Notes under the pieces: generated by a model
Told to the model about the DNA's origin: nothing
What the model saw: the letters and a program-made list of their open reading frames with translations, nothing else
The model's database searches: none
Assembly: GCF_014646255.1 (NCBI RefSeq)
Contig: NZ_BMNC01000014.1
Span: 62,001 to 126,000, forward strand
Direction of reading: 5' to 3'
Length of the DNA stretch: 64,000 nt
DNA from: Lentzea pudingi
Lineage (GTDB): Bacteria; Actinomycetota; Actinomycetes; Mycobacteriales; Pseudonocardiaceae
Part shown: one piece after another, positions 53,520-62,415 of the stretch
How positions within the stretch are numbered: position 1 is the first letter of the stretch
Layout of the letters: every line of letters begins with the position of its first letter
Program-made: the position numbers and the translations under genes

Positions 53520-54275
53520 ATGGCCTGGTCGATCGCCCAGGTGGCCCGGATGTCGAAGGTGACGTCCAGGACGCTGCGGCACTACGACTCGATCGGGCTG
53601 CTGCCGCCGGCCTGGATCGGCGACAACGGTTACCGCTACTACGAGAAGGAACAGGTGCACCGCCTGCAGCAGATCCTGCTGCTGCGCGACCTGGGGCTGG
53701 GCCTCGACGTGGTGGCGGAGATGTTGAACGGGACGGACCAGCTCACGGTCCTGCGCGACCACCACCGGTGGCTGCAGGGCGAGCAGCAACGGCTGGACCG
53801 GCTCGCCAACACCGTCGCGCGCACCATCCGAGAACTGGAAGGAGGGGACGAAGTGAAGATGGAAGAGCTGTTCGACGGCTTCGACGCGAAGAAGCAGGAG
53901 CGGCACGAGGCCGAGCTCGTCGAGCGCTACGGCGAGGGTGCGCGGGAGCACATCGCCGAGAGCCGCAAGAAGATGAAGGGCTGGACGCGGGCCGACGCGG
54001 ACCAGTTCATGGCCGAGTGGCGGGAGATCGCCGAGGCACTCGGCGCGCTGTTCACGGCGGGTACGGCGATCGACGCTCCGCAGACGCAGGAGCTGGTCGA
54101 CCGCCACTACCGCTGGATCTGCCTGAGCTGGACGCCCAACCGGGAGTCCTACAAGGGCCTCGGCGACCTCTACGTCGACTCGGACGAGTTCCGGGGCAAC
54201 TTCGAGGTCGGCGGCGACAACATGGCCGAGTGGCTGCGTGACGCCATGGCGCACTACGCCGAGACGCGCCTTTAA
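53520..54275 (+). CDS. MerR-family regulator with TipAS ligand-binding domain
   Basis: 251 residues. N-terminal MerR HTH (MAWSIAQVARMSKVTSRTLRHYDSIGLLPPAWIGDNGYRYY), coiled-coil dimer helix (~75-112) and a C-terminal TipAS domain (LVDRHYRWICLSWTPNRESYKGLGDLYVDSDEFRGNFEVGG...MAEWLRDAMAHYAE). TipAS domains in Streptomyces bind thiopeptides and switch on multidrug resistance. An internal start near codon 113 (MEELFDGF) could give a separate TipAS-like product, as in tipA; GGAGG precedes it, which supports this. Confidence 0.93.
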   Translation: MAWSIAQVARMSKVTSRTLRHYDSIGLLPPAWIGDNGYRYYEKEQVHRLQQILLLRDLGLGLDVVAEMLNGTDQLTVLRDHHRWLQGEQQRLDRLANTVARTIRELEGGDEVKMEELFDGFDAKKQERHEAELVERYGEGAREHIAESRKKMKGWTRADADQFMAEWREIAEALGALFTAGTAIDAPQTQELVDRHYRWICLSWTPNRESYKGLGDLYVDSDEFRGNFEVGGDNMAEWLRDAMAHYAETRL

Positions 54276-54282
54276 GACGATC

Positions 54283-54304
54283 ACCGGGAGCTGCAGATCC
54301 CGGT
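54283..54304. terminator. Hairpin between convergent MerR and DJ-1 genes
   Basis: ACCGGGA (54283-54289) pairs with TCCCGGT (54298-54304) around GCTGCAGA in a 31-bp convergent gap. Confidence 0.6.
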
Positions 54305-54306
54305 AA

Positions 54307-54855
54307 TCAGCCCAGGTCGAAGGCCTTCAGGGCCTCCCGGTTGAACGCCGGCAGGTCGTCGGGGTTGCGGGACGTCACGAGCGTCCACCCGTTCATGTCG
54401 CACACCCGGACCTCTTCGTCGGCCCAGTCGCCGCCCGCGTTGCGGATGTCGGTCTGCAGGCTCGGGAACGAGGTCAGCATCTTGCCGCGCACCACGTTCG
54501 CCTCGACGAGCAGCCACGGTCCGTGGCAGATCGAGGCGATCGGCTTGCCGGCCGCGACCAGGGCGTGCACGAGTTCGACGGCCTCGTCCTCCATGCGCAG
54601 GAAGTCGGCGTTGGCGACACCGCCGGGGATGACCGCACCGGCGTAGTCGTCGGCGTTGGCGTCGGCGAACGTCGTGTCGACCGGGAACGCGTCGGCGGGC
54701 GTGAGGTGGTTGAAGCCACGCACCTCACCGAGCTTCGGCGCGAGCAGGCGCGGCACTCCGCCGGCCTTCTCGACGTGCGCCCACGGATCCGTGAGCTCGA
54801 TCTGCTCGATGCCTTCCGACGCGACGAGGAACGCGATCTTCTTCTGTTCAGCCAT
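54307..54855 (-). CDS. DJ-1/PfpI-family type 1 glutamine amidotransferase-like protein
   Basis: 182 residues. Conserved glutamate in VASEGIEQIEL, GAVIPGGVANADFLR and the nucleophile cysteine in ASICHGPWLLVEA (about residue 109) with the adjacent histidine. Family members act as proteases, chaperones or deglycases; activity cannot be decided here. Conserved single-domain length. Confidence 0.9.
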   Translation of the reverse strand: MAEQKKIAFLVASEGIEQIELTDPWAHVEKAGGVPRLLAPKLGEVRGFNHLTPADAFPVDTTFADANADDYAGAVIPGGVANADFLRMEDEAVELVHALVAAGKPIASICHGPWLLVEANVVRGKMLTSFPSLQTDIRNAGGDWADEEVRVCDMNGWTLVTSRNPDDLPAFNREALKAFDLG

Positions 54856-54864
54856 GCACTTCGG

Positions 54865-55524
54865 CTACCCGGCGAAGAAGGAGACCAACCGGTGCCGGAT
54901 CTCGGTGCGGTGGGTGATCATCGGCGCGGCCGAGTCGATCAGCCACAGCTCCCCCTCGGGGAACGCCGCCGCCGTCGCCTTCGCCACGTCCTCGGGGTGC
55001 AGCGGGTCGCCGACAGCCCCGATGACCAGCACCGGAGCAGTGACCGAAGCCAGCGAGGACGCATCCGCGACCGCGACCTGGCCGGGCAACTGCGCGGCGG
55101 CGGCCTCGAGCCTGGTCAGCGCGGCGCGACGTTCGGCCACGTAGGCGGGCGGGCCCGTGGTCAGGTCCGCGAGCTGCTGCAACGTGAACGGCTGCCGGGG
55201 CTGGTCCAGCACCGCGGGCAACAGCAGGGCCACGCGCGCGAAACGATCGGGTTCGACCGACAACAGCCGCACCAGCGCACCGGCGCCGAGCGACACGCCG
55301 ATGGCGTGGTCAGCGGGAACGGTGCCCAGGTCGGCCGCGATCCGGCCGTAGTCCCAGTAGCCCTCCGGCGCGTCCGGGGCGTCGCCGTGCGACGGCAACG
55401 TCACCACGACGCGGGTGCCGGGCAGCCCGGAGGCGGGGATCCTCGCCTCGCCGGGCGTGGCGCCGAGCCCGTGGGCGACCAGGGTCACCGGCGAGCCGGA
55501 GCCGTACGGCTGGGTGATCACCAA
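54865..55524 (-). CDS. Alpha/beta hydrolase
   Basis: 219 residues. Nucleophile elbow GVSLGAG (Ser near residue 78), LVAHGLGATPGEAR at the N-terminus, acid in VIGAVGDPLHPED and histidine in MITHRTEIRHR. Substrate unknown. It overlaps the DUF2516 gene by 7 bp and follows HbhA and its regulator on the same strand. Confidence 0.87.
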   Translation of the reverse strand: MVITQPYGSGSPVTLVAHGLGATPGEARIPASGLPGTRVVVTLPSHGDAPDAPEGYWDYGRIAADLGTVPADHAIGVSLGAGALVRLLSVEPDRFARVALLLPAVLDQPRQPFTLQQLADLTTGPPAYVAERRAALTRLEAAAAQLPGQVAVADASSLASVTAPVLVIGAVGDPLHPEDVAKATAAAFPEGELWLIDSAAPMITHRTEIRHRLVSFFAG

Positions 55525-55835
55525 CGCGGGCCGCGCTGGACCTCGATCAGCTTGGGGCGCACGTCCACCATGTAGACGAGCACCGCGATGAGGCCGGCGA
55601 GCCAGAAGATCGACCCGACGCCACCAGGGCTGAACAGCAGCAACGCCGCCGTCCCACCACCGGTGATGCCCAGCCAGGCGGGCTTGGTCATGCGCTCGAT
55701 GGCGGTGTACGCGTCGACGCGCTGGCTCAGCGCGTGGAAGAACGCGAACAGGCCGAAGACGCTGAACCCCAGGTCGGCGAGGAAGTACACGATGCCGTCG
55801 AGGTTCGTGATGCTGAAGTCCGGCACGTAGAACAC
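55518..55835 (-). CDS. DUF2516 membrane protein
   Basis: 105 residues with three helices (about 13-36, 52-70, 75-92): DGIVYFLADLGFSVFGLFAFFHALSQRVDAYTAIERMTKPAWL is the family pattern. Position next to hbhA and its XRE regulator matches Rv0476 in M. tuberculosis. Function unknown. Confidence 0.9.
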   Translation of the reverse strand: MFYVPDFSITNLDGIVYFLADLGFSVFGLFAFFHALSQRVDAYTAIERMTKPAWLGITGGGTAALLLFSPGGVGSIFWLAGLIAVLVYMVDVRPKLIEVQRGPRW

Positions 55836-55863
55836 AGGGCCAGCCTACGTGCCGTTACGTGAA

Positions 55864-55896
55864 GAGGGGAGCGGCCCCGGTCGGGCCACTCCCCTC
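55864..55896 (-). terminator. Terminator after hbhA
   Basis: GAGGGGAG (55864-55871) and CTCCCCTC (55889-55896) enclose a second pairing GGCCC/GGGCC. It lies 19 bp after the hbhA stop on the minus strand. Confidence 0.75.
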
Positions 55897-55914
55897 TCAA
55901 GAGACCTCAGCGAC

Positions 55915-56586
55915 TCACTTGGTGGTGTTCGGCGTGGTCTTCTTCACCGCGGTGGTGGTGGGGGTGGCGGTGGTGCGGGTCGTCGTCGCGGGCTTGCGCG
56001 GCGCCGTGCGGGCGGCCGTCTTGCGGGCGGTGCTGCGGACCTCGTGCGCGGCCTCACCACCGACCTCGACGATCTCCTCCGCCAGCTTCTCGGCGGCGTC
56101 CTCGACCTCGAGGGCGACCTTCTCGCCGACCGAACGGGTGCGGCGGGTCACCTTGCCGAGGACGTCGTCCGCGAGCACCTTGGCGTCGGCGGCGGCGGAC
56201 CCGGCGCGCTTCTGCGCGGCCTCGACGGCCTGCTCGACCTGCTCCACGGCCTGCTTGACCTGCGGCTGGGCCTTGATCTGCTCCAGCGTCTGCTCGCCCT
56301 GGTCGGCGAGGTAGGTGTACAGGTTCACCGCGGAGGCGGTGTAGGCGTCGACCAGCTTCTTGAGCTCGGCCGGCTGCAGCTTCTCGCGCAGGTCCTTGAG
56401 CTCGTTCGGGATGTCGACGGCCTGGGTCCGGGCCTCGTCGGCACGGTCCTTGGCCTTGCCGAGGGCCTCGACCACGGCCTTGGCGGCGAGGTCACCGGCA
56501 CCGAGCGCGGCGAGCAGCGCCTGGCGTGCGGCGTGGGCGCCCTGCTCGGCGGCCTTGCGAACGTCGTCCTGGGTGAGCTTCGGCAT
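55915..56586 (-). CDS. hbhA: Heparin-binding hemagglutinin-like protein (HbhA)
   Basis: 223 residues, almost wholly alpha-helical: N-terminal hydrophobic helix (AARQALLAALGAGDLAAKAVVEAL), a long coiled coil (~45-150) and an Ala/Thr/Lys/Arg-rich disordered tail (TARKTAARTAPRKPATTTRT...KKTT). In mycobacteria HbhA is a surface adhesin with a lysine-rich tail, also linked to lipid bodies; here the tail is Thr/Arg-richer. AGGAGG precedes the ATG. It lies 5 bp after the XRE regulator gene. Confidence 0.88.
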   Translation of the reverse strand: MPKLTQDDVRKAAEQGAHAARQALLAALGAGDLAAKAVVEALGKAKDRADEARTQAVDIPNELKDLREKLQPAELKKLVDAYTASAVNLYTYLADQGEQTLEQIKAQPQVKQAVEQVEQAVEAAQKRAGSAAADAKVLADDVLGKVTRRTRSVGEKVALEVEDAAEKLAEEIVEVGGEAAHEVRSTARKTAARTAPRKPATTTRTTATPTTTAVKKTTPNTTK

Positions 56587-56591
56587 GGAGA

Positions 56592-56996
56592 TCAGTCCTC
56601 CTTGTCAGTGGCGGTGTTCTCCCGCCGGAAAGATTCGTAGACGTCGAGCAGCACCTGCTTCTGCCGCTCGGTCAGATCGGTCGCGGCGACGATGGCGTCC
56701 GCCAACGCACCGCCTTCGCGCTGCTGGAGGATCCCGGCCTCGACGTAGAGCACCTCGGCCGAGATGCGCAGCCCCTTGGCGATCTGTTGAAGGATCTCCG
56801 CGCTGGGCTTGCGCAGTCCTCGCTCGATCTGGCTGAGGTATGGGTTGGAGACACCCGCCTGCTTCGCCAACTCCCGCAAGGAGATCTTGGCGGTGTTGCG
56901 CTGCTCGCGGATGTACTCACCGATGTTGCGGCCGAGGTCCGCGACTGCTTTGTCGATGGACTTGTCCACTGTTCCCGCTCCCGTTCCTCGTGCCAC
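56592..56996 (-). CDS. XRE-family transcriptional regulator (Rv0474-like)
   Basis: 134 residues. HTH_3 domain at ~23-80: NIGEYIREQRNTAKISLRELAKQAGVSNPYLSQIERGLRKPSAEILQQIAKGL, then a helical C-terminus (LTERQKQVLLDVYESFRREN). First gene of the hbhA operon, as in mycobacteria. Two TGCTAGCA palindromes upstream are candidate operators. Confidence 0.93.
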   Translation of the reverse strand: MARGTGAGTVDKSIDKAVADLGRNIGEYIREQRNTAKISLRELAKQAGVSNPYLSQIERGLRKPSAEILQQIAKGLRISAEVLYVEAGILQQREGGALADAIVAATDLTERQKQVLLDVYESFRRENTATDKED

Positions 56997-57001
56997 CGAC
57001 C

Positions 57002-57044
57002 ACGTTAGCGACGAGTGCTAGCAGTTGCAAGCACCCTGCTAGCA
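57002..57044 (-). promoter_or_regulatory. XRE gene promoter and two identical palindromic operators
   Basis: TGCTAGCA occurs at 57016-57023 and 57037-57044, 21 bp apart centre to centre (two helical turns), just upstream of the -10 box TAACGT (minus strand, 57002-57007). This suits cooperative binding of XRE dimers on one DNA face and repression of the regulator/hbhA operon; the divergent methyltransferase gene at 57087 could also be controlled. Confidence 0.6.
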
Positions 57045-57086
57045 ATCGCTGCGTGGTCTCCGCCACAGGGTTACCGTGGGGGTGAC

Positions 57087-58154
57087 ATGGACGACGCCGT
57101 GGCCTTGCGCGCCGAGCTGGCGGACCACCTGCTCGGCGCTGGCGTGCTGCGCGATTCCCAGTGGCACAAGGCTTTCAGCACCGTCCCGCGGCACGAGTTC
57201 CTGCCGCGCTTCTACCGCCAGCTGCACGACGGCGACTGGGAGCGGATCAATGCGAGCGACCCCGGTTGGCTCGAACTGGTCTACGCCGACCGGGTTTGGG
57301 TTACCCAGTTCGACGGCGACGACACGGTGACCGGCGGCACACCGACCTGCTCGTCGAGCATGCCCACGATCATGGCGATCATGCTGGAGGCACTGGACGT
57401 CCACAACGGACAGACGGTGCTGGAGGTCGGCACCGGTACGGGCTACAACGCGGCTTTGCTGTGCCACGCCGTGGGTGCGGGCAACGTGACGACGATCGAC
57501 GTGGACCCGAACCTCTCCGAACGAGCACGCGAACGCCTGCACCGCAACGGTTTCCACCCCACCTGCGTGACGGGTGACGGCGCGCTGGGCCACCGGGAGC
57601 GCGCACCGTACGACCGCTTGCTGGCCACCTGCTCCGTCGCGACCGTCCCACCCGCCTGGCTGGAGCAGACGAGGCCCGGCGGTCTGGTGGTCACGACGCT
57701 GCACCGTCCTATCGGTGCCGGGCTGGTGCGGATCGTGTCCAACGGCGACGGCACCGGCGAAGGCCGCGTACTTCCCGAGGACGGGCGCTTCATGCCGTTG
57801 CGCGCGCACGCCCGTCCAGCGGCGGCGAAGGGGACCGGCGAGTTCGACCGTCGCACCACGACTGTCCCGTTCGCGACGGTGCTCGACCCCGCCAGCCCGT
57901 TCGAGTTCTTCGCGGGCATCTCGCTGCCGGGCGTCGTCGCCGGGCCCAACTGGTTGGCCCATTCGGACGGGTCCTGGGTGCACCACCGCGGCACGCACGT
58001 CCACCAGGGCGGCCCGCGCCGGCTGTGGGACATCGCGGAGGACGCCCTGGTCGCATGGCACGACCTGGGCAAACCCCGCCGCAACCAGTTCGGCGTCACG
58101 ATCGGGCCCGACGGCCAGCACCTCACCCTGGGGGAGCTGAGCTGGCATCTGTGA
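57087..58154 (+). CDS. Protein-L-isoaspartate methyltransferase-like (PCMT) protein
   Basis: 355 residues. N-terminal FSTVPRHEFLPRFY and the SAM motif I TVLEVGTGTGYNAALLCHAVG (~114-135), TIDVDPNLSERARERL, then YDRLLATCSVATVPPAWLEQTRPGG. The C-terminal ~130 residues (EFFAGISLPGVVAGPN...GGPRRLWDIAEDALVAWHDLGKPRRNQFGVTI) match actinobacterial PCMT-like enzymes often paired with RiPP or unknown systems. No precursor peptide or grasp ligase is adjacent, so the substrate is open. ATG chosen because upstream codons lack similarity. Confidence 0.88.
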   Translation: MDDAVALRAELADHLLGAGVLRDSQWHKAFSTVPRHEFLPRFYRQLHDGDWERINASDPGWLELVYADRVWVTQFDGDDTVTGGTPTCSSSMPTIMAIMLEALDVHNGQTVLEVGTGTGYNAALLCHAVGAGNVTTIDVDPNLSERARERLHRNGFHPTCVTGDGALGHRERAPYDRLLATCSVATVPPAWLEQTRPGGLVVTTLHRPIGAGLVRIVSNGDGTGEGRVLPEDGRFMPLRAHARPAAAKGTGEFDRRTTTVPFATVLDPASPFEFFAGISLPGVVAGPNWLAHSDGSWVHHRGTHVHQGGPRRLWDIAEDALVAWHDLGKPRRNQFGVTIGPDGQHLTLGELSWHL

Positions 58155-58213
58155 TCCGCAAACGAACGTCACGACACGGGTCACTGAATCGACCCCGGGC
58201 GGATGCGGTGCGT

Positions 58214-58219
58214 CATGAT
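58214..58219 (+). promoter_or_regulatory. -10 box CATGAT, probable leaderless start for the NACHT gene
   Basis: CATGAT ends seven bases before the ATG at 58227. The match to TANNNT is partial; the spacing is the main support. Confidence 0.4.
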
Positions 58220-58226
58220 GCGACGC

Positions 58227-60245
58227 ATGTCGAGATTCCGTCAGCAGGCGTTGCTGACCGGGTGCGTGCTGACCGCGTTGCTCACCGCGGCCGGGCTGTT
58301 CGTGACCGACCACGGCATCAACCCGCGCCTGTGGCTGATCGTGCTCGCGGTGGCGTTCCTGGGCTTCCTCGCGCTGCTGGACCCGTGGGTCAGGCGCAGG
58401 CACAACGCCGAGCTGAGCACTGACGAGCACCTCGACGCGGCGTGCCGGGCGCTCGCCGTCGGCCTGCAGGCGCAGTGGAACGAGGAGGTCCGCTCGCGCG
58501 GCCTCACCGACCCGGACGTGCTCGACCTGCACTGGATCGCGCCCGAGCTGGACGTGAGCGACGAACCCGCCGCCCCGCCGGGACGCAGCGACGCGGTCGT
58601 GGGCGCGTTCGAACGGCAGATCAACCGGCGGATGGTGGTCATCGGCGAGGCCGGCACCGGCAAGTCGACGGTCGCGATGCTGCTGACGTGCGGCCTGCTG
58701 GACCGCTACGACGGCGGCATGGTGCCGGTCCTGCTGCCCCTCTCGACGTGGAACCCGGCGGTCGAGGACATCCGCACGTGGCTCACGCGCAGGCTGTACG
58801 AGGACCATCCGGCGTTGCGCAACACCGAGCTGTACGGCAGCTACGCCGGTGATCTGCTGATCGAGCAGCACCTGGTGCTGCCCGTGCTCGACGGCCTCGA
58901 CGACATCCCCGCCCACCAGCGCGCGGACGCCCTCTCGCGGATCGCCAAGGCGTTCCCCTCGAAGCGGCCGATGGTGCTGACGTGCCGCACGGACGAGTTC
59001 GCGTCGGCCGTCCGCCTCGCCGGGCCGCTGCCGGGCGCGGACGTCGTCGAACTGGCCCCGCTCGACCTCGACGAGGTCGCGACCTACCTGCGGGCGAGCG
59101 CCGACAGCTGGGGTGCGGCGCGCTGGGAGCCGGTGTTCATCCAGCTGCGCGAGGAGCCGGACGGCAGGCTCGCGGACGCGTTGTCGACGCCGCTCACGAT
59201 GTGGCTCGCCAGCATGGTCTACGCGGACAGCGAGGCCGAACCGACCGAACTGCTCGACCGCGGCCGTTTCCCGGACGCGCGGGCGATCTCCGACCACCTC
59301 TGCGACGAATTGGTGTCACGGGCGTTCGGCAACAGGGCGTTCGCGCACCACGCCGGGGCCACGCAGGTCTGGCCCCGTGACCGCGCCCGCAAGTGGCTCG
59401 AGTTCCTCGCCCACGAGATGCGGGACCGGGGCATCCGCGAACTGGCCTGGTGGGAGCTGCGCCGGTCGGTCGGCAGCACGTGGCTCGCGGTGCTCGGCGC
59501 GCTGGTGCTGGGTGCGATCGGCGGGTTCGGCGTCGGCTGGCTGATGGCGTACTCGATCACGCCGTCGCTCGCTCCCATCACCGGCCTGGTCGCGGGCATC
59601 GGCGTCGGCGCGGCGGCACTGACCGCCTCGCACGAGCGCAAAGCCAAGCCACGCCTGGGGATCGCGCGCAGCCTGCTGCTCGTGCCCGGTGTGCTCGGGC
59701 TCGCCGCGGGACTCGTCTTCGGTGCCCTGTACGGACTTTCCGCCGGACTCGTGGTCGGCCTCGGCATGGCCGTGGCGATCGCGCTGCGGTTCGCGTTGTC
59801 GAGCGCCGCCGAGCTCTCGCAGGCTTCCAGTCCTCTGTGGACGATGGCTCGCGACCGGATCGCGGTGTGGACCGGATCTCTCGTGCTGGCCGTGGTCTTC
59901 GGGTCGGCGGCGGCACTGGTGTTCGGCCCCGGCCAGACCGGCATGGTCGGGCTGGGACTCGCGTCCGGGCTGATGCTCGGGTTCGCGCTCGCCGTCCTGC
60001 ACCTGCGCTGGTGGTGGTTCACCGTCGCGCGGATCTGGCTGGCGCTGCGCGGAAAGCTGCCCTGGGAGCTGATGGTCTTCCTGGAGGACTCGCGCAAGCT
60101 CGGCGTGCTCTGCCGGGCGGGAGCCTGCTACCAGTTCCGCCACGGACTGGTGCAGGACCGCCTGGCAGAGCACGAGGTGATCACTCGGTCCGCAGGCCAA
60201 GTGCTCCGGTCGCCCTTCTCAGCGAAGGCAACGTCAGAGCAGTGA
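58227..60245 (+). CDS. Membrane NACHT-family NTPase
   Basis: 672 residues. Two N-terminal helices (8-25, 34-52), a NACHT domain with Walker A GEAGTGKST (140-148), LPLSTWNPAVEDIRTWL, Walker B VLPVLDGLDDIP and sensor TCRTDEFASAV, then a C-terminal bundle of about six helices (~420-600) and FRHGLVQDRLAEH near the end. Bacterial NACHT proteins include antiphage STAND ATPases, but this membrane type with no repeat sensor or effector nuclease has no assigned role. The 3' end overlaps the convergent ABC permease gene by 65 bp. Confidence 0.88.
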   Translation: MSRFRQQALLTGCVLTALLTAAGLFVTDHGINPRLWLIVLAVAFLGFLALLDPWVRRRHNAELSTDEHLDAACRALAVGLQAQWNEEVRSRGLTDPDVLDLHWIAPELDVSDEPAAPPGRSDAVVGAFERQINRRMVVIGEAGTGKSTVAMLLTCGLLDRYDGGMVPVLLPLSTWNPAVEDIRTWLTRRLYEDHPALRNTELYGSYAGDLLIEQHLVLPVLDGLDDIPAHQRADALSRIAKAFPSKRPMVLTCRTDEFASAVRLAGPLPGADVVELAPLDLDEVATYLRASADSWGAARWEPVFIQLREEPDGRLADALSTPLTMWLASMVYADSEAEPTELLDRGRFPDARAISDHLCDELVSRAFGNRAFAHHAGATQVWPRDRARKWLEFLAHEMRDRGIRELAWWELRRSVGSTWLAVLGALVLGAIGGFGVGWLMAYSITPSLAPITGLVAGIGVGAAALTASHERKAKPRLGIARSLLLVPGVLGLAAGLVFGALYGLSAGLVVGLGMAVAIALRFALSSAAELSQASSPLWTMARDRIAVWTGSLVLAVVFGSAAALVFGPGQTGMVGLGLASGLMLGFALAVLHLRWWWFTVARIWLALRGKLPWELMVFLEDSRKLGVLCRAGACYQFRHGLVQDRLAEHEVITRSAGQVLRSPFSAKATSEQ

Positions 60246-62415
60246 CCGCGAGCACCAGCACCACCGAGGCGCCGGCGAGCGTGGCAGTGCCCTGCCAGTC
60301 GTAGGCCACCTCGGCGTTGAACACCCGCGTGACCATCACGCCGAGCAGGACACCGGTGCCCACCGCGATCGCCGTGGACAGCACCAGCGGCACGCCGTTC
60401 TGCCACAGCAACGACCGCGCGAGTATGCCGCGCGGCACCCCGCTCGCCGCCATGACGGCGAGCGAACGCCGACGCTCCCGCACCTGCTCCAACGCCATGA
60501 CCAGCAACGACGCGCCCGCGAGCAGCAGGGTGAGCATCGAACCCGCGATCAGCACCTGCCGGACCGCGCCGAAGACCAGCTCGACCTCGGCCGTGTCGTC
60601 CTGGCCGTAGAAGTACGCGTGCACCCGCCAGCTGTACGGGGCGATGGCGTTGCGCATGTGCTCGGCGGCGTCCGGCACCGCGAGGTCCAGCTCGGCCTGG
60701 AACTGGGGCATGCCTTCGGAGAGGTCGAGGCCCTCGGCCGCCGCCGGGGTGAGGAAGAGGCCGGGCGAGATGCCGGGCACCTCCTCGAGCCGGGGCACGG
60801 TCCACGCGCTCCTGCCGCCGACCATCAGCACCTCGCCGGACTCCGCGCCGGCCGCGCCCCGCGAGAACCGCACCAGGTAGGCCTTGCCGTCCGTGCAGCC
60901 TTTGACGTCGGCCTGCGCCTTCAACGCCGAGCACGTGCCGACGGAGACCCTGGTCGTGCTGCCGTCCGGCAGCTTCGCGGAGGTGCGGTCGAGAACGTGC
61001 ACGGCCCGCACGCCGTTGCCGGCCGCCACCGCGTCCTTCATCGCGGCCATGTCGAACTCGCCCTTGGGCGTCAACGCGACGAAGTTGTGGACCAGGTCCC
61101 GCTTCTCCTCGTCGATCACGTCCTTCTCCACGCTCGCGATGAGGACCTGCAACGTCACCGTGCCCGCGAGCACCACGGCCACCCCGCCGACGACCCGCGC
61201 CGCCGTGCCCGCGTCGAGCTGCAGCCTGCGCACCGCGAGTTGCAACGCGGGCGTCGCGCCGCGCATCCAGTTCACGACCCACTCCACGAGCCACGGCAGC
61301 AGCACCGGAATGCTCAGCATCAGCAGCACCACACCGGCGATCACGTAGAACTGGAACCGCGAGTCCTTCTCGCCGATGGCGCCGGCCTGGCTGACCAGCA
61401 GGGCGATTCCGGCGACCGGCGGCACGAGGCGCCACCACAGCCTGCGCCGCACCGGCTTCTGGTGCCGGACCACGCCGAGCGGTTCGATGATCGTGCGGCG
61501 CATGGCGAACAGCGACGTGAGGACCGCGAGCGCCGGCACGGCCACCAGCACCAGCGCCGCGAGTTCCGGCGTGGGCAGGAGGTCGGCGGGGTAGATCGCG
61601 ACCTCGGCGATGGAGATGTCGTCGGCCAGCGGCCGGGCCGCGAAGAAGAACCCGATGCCGAACACGAGCCCGGCGAGCGCGCCGACCAGCGTCTCACCGG
61701 ACGCGATCAGCCGCACCCGGCTCGCGGCCGCGCCGACCAGCCGCAACGCCGCGAGCCTGCGATCGCGCTGGGCCGCCGCGAGCCGGGTCGCCACGCCGAC
61801 GAACACCAGCACGGGGAACAGCAGTACGACGATGCCGACGAGGCTGAGCATCCACAGCACCGGGTCGAGGCCACGACGTTCGTAGGTCTGCCCGAACGCG
61901 TAGACCCGGTTGCCCTCCCGCTCGGCGATCGTGGTGTCACCCGCGTAGAACAGGAGGTCGCGCGGCCCGACCAGGCCCGCCTGGCTGATCGTGCCGATCA
62001 CCCTCTGCGGGAACCGCGGCCCGAGCAGTCCGGCGTCCGGCGAGGCGAGCAACTCCGCGAGAGCCGGCGACACGACGATCTCGCCGTCCCCCGGCAACCG
62101 CTCGAGGCCCGGCGGCACCGGCGCGTTCTCCGCGCGCACGTTGACGTAGTTGCCGGGGATGTCCAGCGAACGGAAGTGAACGTACATCTCCTCCATCAGC
62201 AACGGCGCCGGTCCAGTGCCCTCGGCCACCTCGTTGAGGGAGTCCGTCCGGTCGTCGCGCACCTTCAGCGCGTTCGGGATCGCGGCGGCGAGCAGCAGCA
62301 CAGCCACGCACAGCCCGATGCCGACGCCCTGCAGCACGAGCCTGCCCCACGACTTCCGGCTGCCCCCGACAGCCAGCCGGACGCCGAGGAGCAGATCGCT
62401 GATCACCTGTGTCAT
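60181..62415 (-). CDS. FtsX-like ABC transporter permease
   Basis: 744 residues. An N-terminal helix (LVLQGVGIGLCVAVLLLAAAIPN) is followed by an extracytoplasmic region, FtsX core 1 (~190-340), further helices, a second extracytoplasmic domain (~430-640) and a C-terminal FtsX core (MLTLLLAGASLLVMALEQVRERRRSLAVMAASGVPRGILARSLLWQN). A MacB/LolC-type mechanotransmission permease for export or extraction of a lipid, peptide or antibiotic. It overlaps its ATPase gene by 4 bp. Confidence 0.92.
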   Translation of the reverse strand: MTQVISDLLLGVRLAVGGSRKSWGRLVLQGVGIGLCVAVLLLAAAIPNALKVRDDRTDSLNEVAEGTGPAPLLMEEMYVHFRSLDIPGNYVNVRAENAPVPPGLERLPGDGEIVVSPALAELLASPDAGLLGPRFPQRVIGTISQAGLVGPRDLLFYAGDTTIAEREGNRVYAFGQTYERRGLDPVLWMLSLVGIVVLLFPVLVFVGVATRLAAAQRDRRLAALRLVGAAASRVRLIASGETLVGALAGLVFGIGFFFAARPLADDISIAEVAIYPADLLPTPELAALVLVAVPALAVLTSLFAMRRTIIEPLGVVRHQKPVRRRLWWRLVPPVAGIALLVSQAGAIGEKDSRFQFYVIAGVVLLMLSIPVLLPWLVEWVVNWMRGATPALQLAVRRLQLDAGTAARVVGGVAVVLAGTVTLQVLIASVEKDVIDEEKRDLVHNFVALTPKGEFDMAAMKDAVAAGNGVRAVHVLDRTSAKLPDGSTTRVSVGTCSALKAQADVKGCTDGKAYLVRFSRGAAGAESGEVLMVGGRSAWTVPRLEEVPGISPGLFLTPAAAEGLDLSEGMPQFQAELDLAVPDAAEHMRNAIAPYSWRVHAYFYGQDDTAEVELVFGAVRQVLIAGSMLTLLLAGASLLVMALEQVRERRRSLAVMAASGVPRGILARSLLWQNGVPLVLSTAIAVGTGVLLGVMVTRVFNAEVAYDWQGTATLAGASVVLVLAVTALTLPSLRRATGALGLRTE

